Shown here one piece after another: positions 51,382 to 59,346 of a stretch of DNA of 59,487 bases. Source of the stretch: JAVBNW01 sp031551255 (GTDB lineage Bacteria > Bacillota > Clostridia > Christensenellales > UBA1750); the NCBI GenBank assembly GCA_031551255.1, contig JAVBNW010000090.1, positions 1-59,487 on the forward strand. The letters are read 5' to 3'. The notes beneath the pieces were generated by a model that worked only from the letters and a program-made list of their open reading frames with translations, searched no databases and was not told where the DNA came from. Every line of letters begins with the position of its first letter. The first letter of the stretch is position 1. The position numbers and the translations under genes were made by a program.

Positions 51382-51963
51382 TTGAGCGATAAGGCGGCGA
51401 AGCCAAAGAAAAAGCAGCCTCTGCAAGAGGAAAATGTTGTGGAGGAGACGATACGGGAGCCCGGCGGACAGCCCGCCCCTCAGCAGATCGACCTTGATGC
51501 GCTCCGCACGGAAGTGGAGGGCATTCTCAAACAGCGGGACGAAGCCATGACCATGCTCAAGCAGGTTTCCGCAGATTTTGAAAACTACAAAAAGCGCAAC
51601 GCACAAGCGCGCACAGAGGCGGCTGCGGATGCCGCGAAAGATATCGTTTCTGCGATGCTGCCGGTGCTGGATAATCTCGAACGGGCAATTGACGCCGCGC
51701 AGGCGGGGGAAAGCGGTGCGCTGATTGCAGGCGTGGATATGGTTGCAAAGCAATTTGTAGGTGTTTTGGAGGGATTGGGAGTCGCCGCTATCGAATCCGC
51801 GTGCGGCGAGCCGTTCGACCCCGACAGGCACAACGCCGTGATGACCGTGCCCGCCGACGAAGAACATAAAGACAACACCGTGTTTGACACGCTCCAGAAG
51901 GGATATGCCATCGGAGACAAGGTCATCCGTTACGCCATGGTACGGGTGGCAAAGGACGAATAA
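51382..51963 (+). CDS. grpE: Nucleotide exchange factor GrpE
   Basis: 193 aa. Acidic N-terminus, coiled-coil helix (MTMLKQVSADFENYKKRNAQ), then MLPVLDNLERAIDAA and the beta-domain motif VFDTLQKGYAIGDKVIRYAM. It releases ADP from DnaK. TTG start at 51382 with AGGAAGG 11-12 nt upstream; the nearer ATG 51371 stops after four codons. It starts 7 bp after hrcA. Confidence 0.94.
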   Translation: MSDKAAKPKKKQPLQEENVVEETIREPGGQPAPQQIDLDALRTEVEGILKQRDEAMTMLKQVSADFENYKKRNAQARTEAAADAAKDIVSAMLPVLDNLERAIDAAQAGESGALIAGVDMVAKQFVGVLEGLGVAAIESACGEPFDPDRHNAVMTVPADEEHKDNTVFDTLQKGYAIGDKVIRYAMVRVAKDE

Positions 51964-51995
51964 AGCAAGCTTCATCAGCAAGGAGGAAAGAGCAT

Positions 51996-53825
51996 ATGGC
52001 AAAAATCATCGGTATCGACCTGGGTACCACCAATTCCTGCGTCGCGGTTATGGAGGGCAGCGAGGCCATCGTAATCCCCAACCCCGAGGGTGCGCGTACC
52101 ACGCCTTCCGTCGTCGCGTTCTCAAAAGGCGGCGAGCGGCTCGTGGGCGCGGTGGCAAAGCGTCAGGCGGTTACGAACCCTGATCGCACCATCATCTCTA
52201 TCAAGCGCGAGATGGGCACCGATTTTAAGCATAACATCGACGGCAAGGGCTATACGCCTCCCGAAGTCAGCGCGATGATCCTGCAAAAGCTCAAGAGCGA
52301 TGCGGAAGCATACTTAGGGGAGACGATTACGCAGGCCGTTATCACCGTTCCCGCGTATTTTTCGGACGCGCAGCGCCAGGCTACCAAGGATGCCGGGCAG
52401 ATTGCGGGCCTGGAGGTTTTGCGCATCATCAACGAGCCCACGGCCGCAGCGCTGAGCTACGGGCTGGACCACGAGGGCACACAGAAGATTTTAGTATACG
52501 ACCTGGGCGGCGGCACGTTTGACGTATCGCTGCTGGAAATCTCCGACGGCGTGTTCGAGGTGCTCGCCACCAACGGCAACAACCAGCTGGGCGGCGACGA
52601 CTTTGACAAGCGCGTCATCGATTGGATGGTTTCCGAGTATCGCAAGAGCGACGGCATCGATCTTTCTAAGGACCGCAGCGCGATGCAGCGCCTGAAGGAA
52701 GCCGCCGAAAAGGCGAAGGTAGAACTTTCCGGCGTGATGACCACGAACATCAACCTGCCGTTCATCACCGCCGATCAGAGCGGCCCTAAGCACCTGGAGA
52801 TGACGCTCACTCGCGCCAAGTTCAACGAGCTGACCGACGATCTTGTAAAGAAATCGATCGGGCCGCTGCGCCAGGCGATGTCCGACGCGAAGCTGAGCAA
52901 CGACAAGATCGACAAGGTGATCCTGGTGGGCGGCTCCACGCGCATCCCGGCGGTGCAGGATGCTGTAAAGGAAGCTACCGGCAAAGAGCCCTTTAAGAAC
53001 ATCAACCCCGACGAGTGCGTGGCTATGGGCGCGGCCATTCAGGCCGGCGTGCTGGGCGGCCAGGTCAAGGGCATCGTGCTGCTGGATGTCACCCCGCTTT
53101 CGCTGGGCATCGAGACCATGGGCGGCGTGTTCACCCGCCTGATCGACCGCAACACCACCATTCCCACCAAGAAGAGCCAGGTGTTCTCCACTGCGGCGGA
53201 CGGCCAGACGCAGGTGGAAGTGCATGTTCTGCAGGGCGAGCGCGAAATGGCGCAATATAATAAGACGCTGGGCCGCTTTAACCTAACGGGCATTCCCCCG
53301 GCGCCGCGCGGCGTTCCGCAGATCGAGGTTACGTTTGATATCGACGCCAACGGCATCGTGCACGTATCGGCGAAGGATCTTGGCACCGGCAACAGCCAGA
53401 ACATCACGATCACCGCGTCTTCCAACCTTTCCAAGGATGATATCAAGCGCGCGATGGATGAGGCGGAGAAGTTCGCCGCAGAAGATCAGAAGCGCAAGGA
53501 AGAGGCCGAGGAGCATAACAAGGCCGACAGCTTAGTGTACCAGACGGAAAAGACCATCAAGGATTTGGGCGACAAAGTAAGCGCCGAGGATAAGCAAAAG
53601 CTCGAGGACGACATCGCTCAGGTTCGTAAGGTGCGCGACGGCGACGACCTGGAGGCGATCAAGGCCGCCAGCGAAAAACTGCAGAACGACTCATACGAGG
53701 TGTTCGGCAAGGCGTACCAGCAGGCCGCGCCGGATGGGAACGTTCCCCCGACCGACGGCCCGATTCCACCGCAGGACGGCCCTGTGGGCGGAGATCCGGT
53801 TGAGACGGAATTCGAAGATAAGTAA
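51996..53825 (+). CDS. dnaK: Chaperone DnaK (Hsp70)
   Basis: 609 aa. IGIDLGTTNSCVAVMEG opening, VYDLGGGTFDVSLLEI phosphate-2 loop, VILVGGSTRIPAVQ adenosine motif, interdomain linker VLLDVTPLSLGIET, substrate domain and a GP-rich tail (NVPPTDGPIPPQDGPVGGD) ending EFEDK. The Firmicutes-type length lacks the Gram-negative N-terminal insert. AAGGAGG precedes the ATG. Confidence 0.98.
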   Translation: MAKIIGIDLGTTNSCVAVMEGSEAIVIPNPEGARTTPSVVAFSKGGERLVGAVAKRQAVTNPDRTIISIKREMGTDFKHNIDGKGYTPPEVSAMILQKLKSDAEAYLGETITQAVITVPAYFSDAQRQATKDAGQIAGLEVLRIINEPTAAALSYGLDHEGTQKILVYDLGGGTFDVSLLEISDGVFEVLATNGNNQLGGDDFDKRVIDWMVSEYRKSDGIDLSKDRSAMQRLKEAAEKAKVELSGVMTTNINLPFITADQSGPKHLEMTLTRAKFNELTDDLVKKSIGPLRQAMSDAKLSNDKIDKVILVGGSTRIPAVQDAVKEATGKEPFKNINPDECVAMGAAIQAGVLGGQVKGIVLLDVTPLSLGIETMGGVFTRLIDRNTTIPTKKSQVFSTAADGQTQVEVHVLQGEREMAQYNKTLGRFNLTGIPPAPRGVPQIEVTFDIDANGIVHVSAKDLGTGNSQNITITASSNLSKDDIKRAMDEAEKFAAEDQKRKEEAEEHNKADSLVYQTEKTIKDLGDKVSAEDKQKLEDDIAQVRKVRDGDDLEAIKAASEKLQNDSYEVFGKAYQQAAPDGNVPPTDGPIPPQDGPVGGDPVETEFEDK

Positions 53826-53851
53826 ACCATCGCCCCATGACGACGGGCTAA

Positions 53852-53977
53852 TGGTCACCGAACTTCAAAATGGGAACGAAATGAGCGAAAATGTTTTTCG
53901 CACCATAAGGTGGAGAACGAAGGCGCGTAGCGCCTGCCGTGCAGATGTTCTTAATTTGGAGGCTCGGTGACTATACA
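53852..53977. repeat. Family 2 foldback element, copy D, inside the dnaK operon
   Basis: Ends GGTCACCGAACTTCAAAA (53853) and TTTGGAGGCTCGGTGAC (53955-53971) are imperfect inverted repeats with GTCACCGA/TCGGTGAC exact. Inner blocks GGAACGAAATGAGCGAAAATG and TTTTTCGC line up with the reverse of copy A. A central hairpin is GGCGC-gta-GCGCC (53922-53934). It lies between dnaK and dnaJ. Confidence 0.7.
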
Positions 53978-54007
53978 GCTGAAACGCTTCTAACGGGCGT
54001 TTCAGCT
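53977..54007. other. 11-bp stem-loop between dnaK and dnaJ
   Basis: AGCTGAAACGC (53977-53987) pairs with GCGTTTCAGCT (53997-54007), with no U run. It directly follows copy D and may adjust the dnaK to dnaJ message ratio. Confidence 0.7.
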
Positions 54008-54044
54008 TGCTTGCGCAAAGCGGGGTAAGCAGGGGGAGGCTACT

Positions 54045-55214
54045 GTGGCCAAGAGAGATTACTACGAGGTGCTGGGTGTTTCGCGCACGGCATCCGACGA
54101 CGAGATAAAAAAAGCATACCGGCAGCTCGCTAAAAAATATCACCCGGATGTGAACCCCGGCGATGCGCAGGCGGAGGCTTCTTTTAAAGAAGCTTCCGAA
54201 GCGTATGAAAATCTTTCCGATGAGCAAAAACGCGCCGCGTACGATCGCTTCGGCCACGATGCGCCTCAGGGCGCGGGCGGTGGGGCCGGCGGCTTCGGTG
54301 GTTTTGGGGGCGGCTTTGGCGGCTTTGGCTTTGAGGATATCATCGATTCGGTGTTCGGGGGCTTTGGCGGGCAGCGGCGCAGAAACGGCCCGGCCCGCGG
54401 AAATGACCTGCGCTACGACCTTTCGATTTTGTTCGAAGAAGCGGTGTTCGGCATTCGCAAGGAAATTCAGATTACCCGCAACGAGAATTGCCCGGATTGT
54501 GCGGGTTCGGGCGCCAAAACCGGTACGCAACCGGAAACATGCTCCGCATGCGGCGGAACCGGCCAGACCACGCGCACGCAAAACACCGCCTTTGGCAGGT
54601 TTCAAACGGTGGAAACCTGCCCAAACTGCCGGGGCGAGGGAAAGACCATCAAAGATCCTTGCCCCAAATGCCAGGGCAAGGGACGCATCCGGCGTTCGCA
54701 GCGAAAGACGGTGAACATTCCGGCGGGCATCAGCGACGGGCAGTCCATGGTGCTGCGCGGCGAGGGCGAGCCGGGTGCGCGCGGCGGGGAGACGGGCGAT
54801 CTTTATATCTACATTTCCGTCAAGCCGCACAAGATCTTCAAGCGACAGGATAACGACCTGTACTGCGATTTGAGCATTCCCTTCGTAAAGGCGGCGCTGG
54901 GAGGGGATATCGACATCCCCACTCTGGAGGGCAAGGCGTCGCAGACGCTGGCGGAGGGCACGCAGCCGGGCACGGTGCTGCGCGTGCGCGGCCAGGGCGT
55001 TCCTTCTATTAGGGGCGGGCAGCGCGGCGACTTGTACGCCAAGATTAACGTAGAAGTGCCCAGAAAGCTTTCGCAGACGCAAAAGGACGCGTTGCGCGAG
55101 TTCGACGAGGCCATGGCGGGCAAAAAGCCCGAACACGACCAGGAAAGCCCGCGCGGCAAGAAAAAAGAACGCTTCGTCGACCGCGTCAAGGATGCGTTTA
55201 ACAATGCGGAGTAG
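54045..55214 (+). CDS. dnaJ: Chaperone DnaJ (Hsp40)
   Basis: 389 aa. J domain with HPD (KKYHPDVNPGD), a Gly/Phe-rich linker (GGFGGFGGGFGGFGF), four CxxCxGxG zinc repeats (CPDCAGSG, CSACGGTG, CPNCRGEG, CPKCQGKG) and the C-terminal client domain. GTG start at 54045 with GGGGAGG 5 nt upstream. A large antisense frame over it is an artefact of GC-rich codons. Confidence 0.97.
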   Translation: MAKRDYYEVLGVSRTASDDEIKKAYRQLAKKYHPDVNPGDAQAEASFKEASEAYENLSDEQKRAAYDRFGHDAPQGAGGGAGGFGGFGGGFGGFGFEDIIDSVFGGFGGQRRRNGPARGNDLRYDLSILFEEAVFGIRKEIQITRNENCPDCAGSGAKTGTQPETCSACGGTGQTTRTQNTAFGRFQTVETCPNCRGEGKTIKDPCPKCQGKGRIRRSQRKTVNIPAGISDGQSMVLRGEGEPGARGGETGDLYIYISVKPHKIFKRQDNDLYCDLSIPFVKAALGGDIDIPTLEGKASQTLAEGTQPGTVLRVRGQGVPSIRGGQRGDLYAKINVEVPRKLSQTQKDALREFDEAMAGKKPEHDQESPRGKKKERFVDRVKDAFNNAE

Positions 55215-55223
55215 GGGCTTGGC

Positions 55224-55541
55224 ATGAAACAAATCTACGAAAAGCTCGTCAGAGATAAAATCCTCGACATCATCCGCACGTCGGGTAAAACGCCTGTTTG
55301 CGAAGTGTTGAACGAGCGGGAATATGCGCTTGCGCTTGACGCGAAGCTGGATGAGGAGATCGCAGAATACCGCCATAGCGGAGATATCGAAGAGCTTGTA
55401 GATGTGATGGAGGTCGTCTTGGCCATCGCGCGGGCGCGGGGTATCTCGCAAGATGAGCTCGAGGCTATGAGAAAAGTCAAGGCCGATAGCCGCGGAGCGT
55501 TTGCCGATCGGGTTTTTCTTATGTATGTCGACGAACCTTAG
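55224..55541 (+). CDS. MazG-like nucleotide pyrophosphohydrolase
   Basis: 105 aa. The N-terminal EKLVRDKILDIIRTSGKTP, EEIAEYRHSGDIEELVDVMEV carries the ExxE..ExxxD metal pattern of all-alpha NTP pyrophosphatases. The family is annotated as phosphoribosyl-ATP pyrophosphohydrolase-like, but no histidine genes are near. It may be a house-cleaning enzyme. It starts 9 bp after dnaJ. Confidence 0.8.
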   Translation: MKQIYEKLVRDKILDIIRTSGKTPVCEVLNEREYALALDAKLDEEIAEYRHSGDIEELVDVMEVVLAIARARGISQDELEAMRKVKADSRGAFADRVFLMYVDEP

Positions 55542-55599
55542 TGCCGGGTTTCCCTTCATATAACTTGCGCCAATACCCCTGTTTTTTGTCGCAAACCGC

Positions 55600-55628
55600 T
55601 TGTGTTTGCGGGGTGAAAACGCTATACT
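55600..55628 (+). promoter_or_regulatory. Promoter of mrnC (leaderless)
   Basis: TTGTGT (55600-55605), 17 nt, TATACT (55623-55628). ATG 55636 begins 8 nt past the -10 box, at the expected transcription start. Confidence 0.6.
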
Positions 55629-55635
55629 CGAGTGT

Positions 55636-56088
55636 ATGGCATATTTAGATTTGCGCGGGCCCGGGCTTCCCGACGAGCGCCTCAAGAGGCTGAATTCCTC
55701 GCAGCTGGCATATGCCGGCGATACGGTGTACGACTTATATGTGCGCACCCGGTTGTTGCTTACGAGCGACGGCGTTGTGCGCTCTTTGCACGCGCAGGCG
55801 ACAAAGCTTGTTTGCGCCAAGGCGCAGGCGGAGGCGCTTACCCGGGTGGAAGGTATGCTCAGCGCCGACGAGAGCGATATCGTCCGCCGGGGGCGTAACG
55901 CGCACGCGCGCTCCATGCCGCGCAACGCCGACCCCGCGGAATATGCCAGAGCTACGGCGCTGGAAGCGCTGGTTGGTTATTTATATCTCTCGGGCCGAGA
56001 AACGCGGCTTAAGGAAATTATGGATGCCGCGCTGGGCAAGGCGGAGAATGAGGAGGATGCGCATGCCGCGCACGGACATGAGGGTTAA
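55636..56088 (+). CDS. mrnC: Mini-ribonuclease III
   Basis: 150 aa RNase III-like nuclease without an RNA-binding domain; in Bacillus it matures 23S rRNA. LAYAGDTVYDLYVRT holds the catalytic Asp region and ARATALEALVGYLYL the second acidic motif (EALxGYLYL). Start ATG 55636; no ribosome site precedes it, and a -10 box ends 7 nt upstream, so the mRNA is probably leaderless. It overlaps thyX by 26 bp. Confidence 0.92.
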   Translation: MAYLDLRGPGLPDERLKRLNSSQLAYAGDTVYDLYVRTRLLLTSDGVVRSLHAQATKLVCAKAQAEALTRVEGMLSADESDIVRRGRNAHARSMPRNADPAEYARATALEALVGYLYLSGRETRLKEIMDAALGKAENEEDAHAAHGHEG

Positions 56089-56803
56089 GCTTGTGCGGCA
56101 CACCGCGCAGCCGCAAGAGTTGGTTGCACTTGCCGCGCGGCTTTGCTACTCCAACGCGGATATTGAAAAGCTTATGCATTCAATAGAAGCGCGCGATCAA
56201 AAGCATTTCATCGACGACTTGGCCCAAAGCGGCCATTTTTCCACGTTTGAGCATGCCTCCTTCAGTTTTTTAGTCGAAGGGGTATCTCGCACGTTGCTTG
56301 CGCAGATTACCCGCCACCGGCTGGCGAGCTTTTCGGTGCAGTCTCAGCGCTATGCGTCCAAGCGTTCGGAGGATGTCTTCGATTACGTGCTTCCTCCGGC
56401 GATCGAAGCGTTGGGCGAAGAAGAGGCCGCCCGCTTCCACGAGCAAATGCGCACGATGCAGGCGTGGTATAACGAATGGTCGGACAAGCTTGGCGCCGGC
56501 GAGGAGGGCAACGAGAACGCCCGCTTTGTGTTGCCGGGCGCTTGCGCCACCCGCATGTTGGTGACGATGAACGCGCGCGAGCTCTTGCATTTTTTTTCGC
56601 TGCGCTGCTGCAACCGCGCGCAGTGGGAGATTAGAGCTCTCGCGTGGGAGATGCTTGGGCAGGCCGTTCGCGTTGCGCCCTACCTGTTTGCCGGGGCGGG
56701 GCCGGCGTGCGTAAGCGGGCGCTGCCCGGAAGGTAAAAAATCCTGTGGAAAGATGGACGAAGTGCGTGCGAAACAGCGCGCGGCGATGGAGGATGTAAAA
56801 TGA
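56063..56803 (+). CDS. thyX: FAD-dependent thymidylate synthase ThyX
   Basis: 246 aa. The ThyX motif RHRxxxxxxxS is RHRLASFSVQS (84-94), preceded by HFSTFEHASFSFLVEGVSR and followed by RYASKR. It methylates dUMP using folate and FADH2. ATG 56063 has AGGAGG 6 nt upstream. No thyA is seen. It overlaps both mrnC (26 bp) and rlmB (4 bp). Confidence 0.95.
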   Translation: MPRTDMRVKLVRHTAQPQELVALAARLCYSNADIEKLMHSIEARDQKHFIDDLAQSGHFSTFEHASFSFLVEGVSRTLLAQITRHRLASFSVQSQRYASKRSEDVFDYVLPPAIEALGEEEAARFHEQMRTMQAWYNEWSDKLGAGEEGNENARFVLPGACATRMLVTMNARELLHFFSLRCCNRAQWEIRALAWEMLGQAVRVAPYLFAGAGPACVSGRCPEGKKSCGKMDEVRAKQRAAMEDVK

Positions 56804-57969
56804 AAGGCAATGGAGGAAAAAGGCCCGCAGGCGGCTATCAGGGCGGAAAAGGGCCGCGCCACGATGGAGGCGCGCATTCCTATCAGGGCAGGGCTGGCGG
56901 TTACCAAGGCAAGGACGACGCCGGTTTCCGGCAAGACAGTCCCCCCAAAAGGCCGTATCAAGGCCCCGCCCGTACGGGCGACGCTCGCCCTGGCTACCAG
57001 GGCAAGCCATACAAGGGGCAGCCGGGGGAGAAGCCGTTTTCTCGCGAAGGCGGCCCGGCATACGGCAACGGCCCCCAGCGGGGCGACGGACGTTATCAGC
57101 GCGATGAGAGGCCCTATCGTAGAGACGGCGCGCCTGGCGAAAGGCCCGCAAGGGAACAGCCGCGCACGCACCAGCCGCGCACGCCGCTTCATCCCGATGA
57201 GCGAACCGAAGCGCCGCGCGCTCCGGAGGTTGCGGCGCCGGAAAACATGCTGATTGGGCGCAATCCGATCCGCGAGGCGCTCAAGGCGGGAAGGCATTTT
57301 GAGGCCTTATACGTGGTCAAGGGCGAGATCAACGGCTCCGCCCGGGAAATCGTGCGCGTTGCCAAGGAAAAGCGCGTAATCGTAAAAGAGGTGGATCGCC
57401 GCGCGTTGGATGCCATGTCGCCGGGCCATCAGGGGCTCATCGGCGTCGTGTCGGCGCATCAGTACGCTACCGTGCAGGACATGCTTGCGCTGGCAAAGCA
57501 GCGCGGGGAAGAGGCTTTGATCGTCGTGCTGGACGGGATCACCGATCCGCATAACTTTGGCGCGATCGCAAGGACGGCCGAATGCTGCGGCGCTCACGGG
57601 GTAATCGTGTGCGAACGCCGCGCGGTGGGCATGACGCCGGGGGCGGCCAAGGCTGCCGCCGGAGCGTTTGAGTACATCCCGGTGGCGCGGGTTACCAACG
57701 TTTCGCGCGCGATCGACGACCTAAAGGCCGCAGGCCTGTGGGTGTACGCCGCCGACCAGGATGACGATGCCCTGCACTACAAGACGGATTTAAAGGGCCC
57801 CGTTGCGCTGGTGATTGGCGACGAGGGCGAGGGCGTTTCGCGGCTCGCGCTGGAGAAGTGCGATGCGCGGGTCGCCATTCCGATCCGAGGCAAAATCGAA
57901 TCGCTCAACGCTTCCGTTGCCGCAGGTATCCTGCTCTATGAAGTGGTACGGCAAAGGGATGCCGGGTGA
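56800..57969 (+). CDS. rlmB: 23S rRNA 2'-O-methyltransferase (RlmB, SpoU family) with long basic tail
   Basis: 389 aa. Residues about 150-389 are a standard SpoU enzyme: MLIGRNPIREALKAGRHFEA, VVLDGITDPHNFGAIARTAE, LVIGDEGEGVS and IPIRGKIESLNASVAAGILL. Residues 1-145 are a disordered Gly/Arg/Pro/Gln stretch with repeated YQG units (GGYQG, SYQG, GYQG, PYQG, GYQG). The tail is basic and likely contacts RNA. It overlaps thyX and the NYN gene by 4 bp each. Confidence 0.93.
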   Translation: MKGNGGKRPAGGYQGGKGPRHDGGAHSYQGRAGGYQGKDDAGFRQDSPPKRPYQGPARTGDARPGYQGKPYKGQPGEKPFSREGGPAYGNGPQRGDGRYQRDERPYRRDGAPGERPAREQPRTHQPRTPLHPDERTEAPRAPEVAAPENMLIGRNPIREALKAGRHFEALYVVKGEINGSAREIVRVAKEKRVIVKEVDRRALDAMSPGHQGLIGVVSAHQYATVQDMLALAKQRGEEALIVVLDGITDPHNFGAIARTAECCGAHGVIVCERRAVGMTPGAAKAAAGAFEYIPVARVTNVSRAIDDLKAAGLWVYAADQDDDALHYKTDLKGPVALVIGDEGEGVSRLALEKCDARVAIPIRGKIESLNASVAAGILLYEVVRQRDAG

Positions 57970-58508
57970 TCCTGATCGTAGACGGCTACAATATGATCGG
58001 CGCATGGCCGGAGCTCGCGAACGACGATTTGGACAAGGCGCGGCTCGATTTGATCGAAAAGTTGGCGGACTATGCCGGCTACTCCGGGGATGAGGTGACG
58101 GTGGTGTTCGACGGCCATCTTTCGGGCCGCGCAAAGACGAACATCGCCCATCGCTTCAACGTTACGGTAGTGTACACCCGCTCCGGAGAAACCGCCGATC
58201 AATATATCGAGCGCATGGTGGATGAAAAGACCGCCAACCTCCCAAGGAGCGCGCGGCCGATTCTGAAGGTGGCCACCAGCGACGCATTGGAGCAATCGGT
58301 GGTTTTATCCCGCGGTGCGGTGCGCATCAGCGCTAGGGAACTTAGGCGGGACGTTCATGCAGGCAAGCGCGCGATGCGCCGCACGTTGGAGCAAAAAGCG
58401 CCCGTGAAGCCGAACATGCTCGGCGGGCGGGTGAACGACGCCGCGCGTGAACTGCTGGAGCGGTTGCGCGAAGGGGGTGACGCGGATGCAGGCCGAGATA
58501 AACTTTGA
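57966..58508 (+). CDS. NYN-domain ribonuclease (YacP/Rae1 family)
   Basis: 180 aa. ILIVDGYNMIGAWPEL gives the first Asp of the PIN-like NYN fold, VTVVFDGHLSG the second, and SGETADQYIERMV the third acidic cluster. Rae1 of Bacillus is a ribosome-associated mRNA endonuclease. GTG start, 4-bp overlap with rlmB. The order rlmB-yacP-sigH is conserved in Firmicutes. Confidence 0.92.
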   Translation: MILIVDGYNMIGAWPELANDDLDKARLDLIEKLADYAGYSGDEVTVVFDGHLSGRAKTNIAHRFNVTVVYTRSGETADQYIERMVDEKTANLPRSARPILKVATSDALEQSVVLSRGAVRISARELRRDVHAGKRAMRRTLEQKAPVKPNMLGGRVNDAARELLERLREGGDADAGRDKL

Positions 58509-59139
58509 CCACTTGCTGGGGAAGACGGACGAAGAGCTGGCGCTGATGGTGCAAAACGGAACCGACGAGGCCGCTCAGGAGTGGCTGCTCGTCAAATACA
58601 AAAACTTTGTGCGCAGCCGCGCCAGGTCGTATTTTTTGATTGGCGCGGATCACGAGGATATCGTGCAGGAAGGGATGATCGGCCTTTTTAAGGCTATTCG
58701 CGATTATCGGCCGGACAAGCTCGCCTCGTTTCGTGCATTTGCCGAATTATGCGTAACCCGCCAGATCATTACGGCCATCAAGGCGGCTACGCGTCAGAAA
58801 CACATTCCGCTCAACTCGTATGTTTCGCTCAACCGCCCTATTTACGACGAAGAATCCGAACGCACGCTCATCGATGTCATTTCGGAGGGGCGCGCCTCGA
58901 GCCCGGAGGAGATGCTGATCAACCGCGAGGACTTCTCCTCGATCGAACTGCAGATCCGCAGCATGCTGTCAGATTTGGAAAATCAGGTTCTGGATCTGTT
59001 TTTAGAGGGTAAAAGCTACCAGGAAATCGCCGAAATGCTGGGACGACATGTTAAATCGATCGACAACGCGCTGCAGCGTATCAAGCGCAAACTGGAAAAG
59101 ATGCTCGCCGATCGGCATCATGAGCGAGATGCGCCCTAA
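58486..59139 (+). CDS. sigH: RNA polymerase sigma factor SigH
   Basis: 217 aa sigma-70-type factor. Region 2: DIVQEGMIGLFKAIRDYRPD and FRAFAELCVTRQIITAIKAA. Region 4: LSDLENQVLDLFLEGKSYQE with HVKSIDNALQRIKRKL helix-turn-helix. It directs early sporulation or competence genes in relatives. ATG 58486 has GGGGGTG 6-7 nt upstream. It overlaps the NYN gene by 23 bp. Confidence 0.95.
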   Translation: MQAEINFDHLLGKTDEELALMVQNGTDEAAQEWLLVKYKNFVRSRARSYFLIGADHEDIVQEGMIGLFKAIRDYRPDKLASFRAFAELCVTRQIITAIKAATRQKHIPLNSYVSLNRPIYDEESERTLIDVISEGRASSPEEMLINREDFSSIELQIRSMLSDLENQVLDLFLEGKSYQEIAEMLGRHVKSIDNALQRIKRKLEKMLADRHHERDAP

Positions 59140-59164
59140 ACCGGGATATTTCCAGCAAATCATG

Positions 59165-59193
59165 TTGACAAACCCCACCCAGGTGGCTAGAAT
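59165..59193 (+). promoter_or_regulatory. Promoter of tRNA-Gly and tuf
   Basis: TTGACA (59165-59170), 17 nt, TAGAAT (59188-59193). The start lies near 59200, 15 nt before the tRNA. Confidence 0.75.
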
Positions 59194-59214
59194 ATGAAGG
59201 ACGCCTTGGAGCGT

Positions 59215-59288
59215 GCGGGTGTAACTCAATGGTAGAGTGCCAGCTTCCCAAGCTGGTTACGTGGGTTCGATTCCCATCACCCGCTCCA
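59215..59288 (+). tRNA. tRNA-Gly (CCC)
   Basis: Acceptor GCGGGTG (59215-59221) pairs with CACCCGC (59278-59284). The anticodon arm CCAGC-TTCCCAA-GCTGG gives anticodon CCC. CCA is encoded (59286-59288). It is probably co-transcribed with tuf 58 bp downstream. Confidence 0.95.
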
Positions 59289-59346
59289 ATCATGTATGGA
59301 CATTCCGGCATTTTAGCCGGACCTAAAAAGGAGGAAGCACAACTCG

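Noticed and set aside
53865..55925. A 686-codon open frame antisense to dnaJ and its neighbours
   Set aside because: The sense strand encodes an unmistakable DnaJ with all zinc motifs. The antisense frame is rich in Arg/Ala/Leu, as expected from GC-rich codons, and has no domain or ribosome site.
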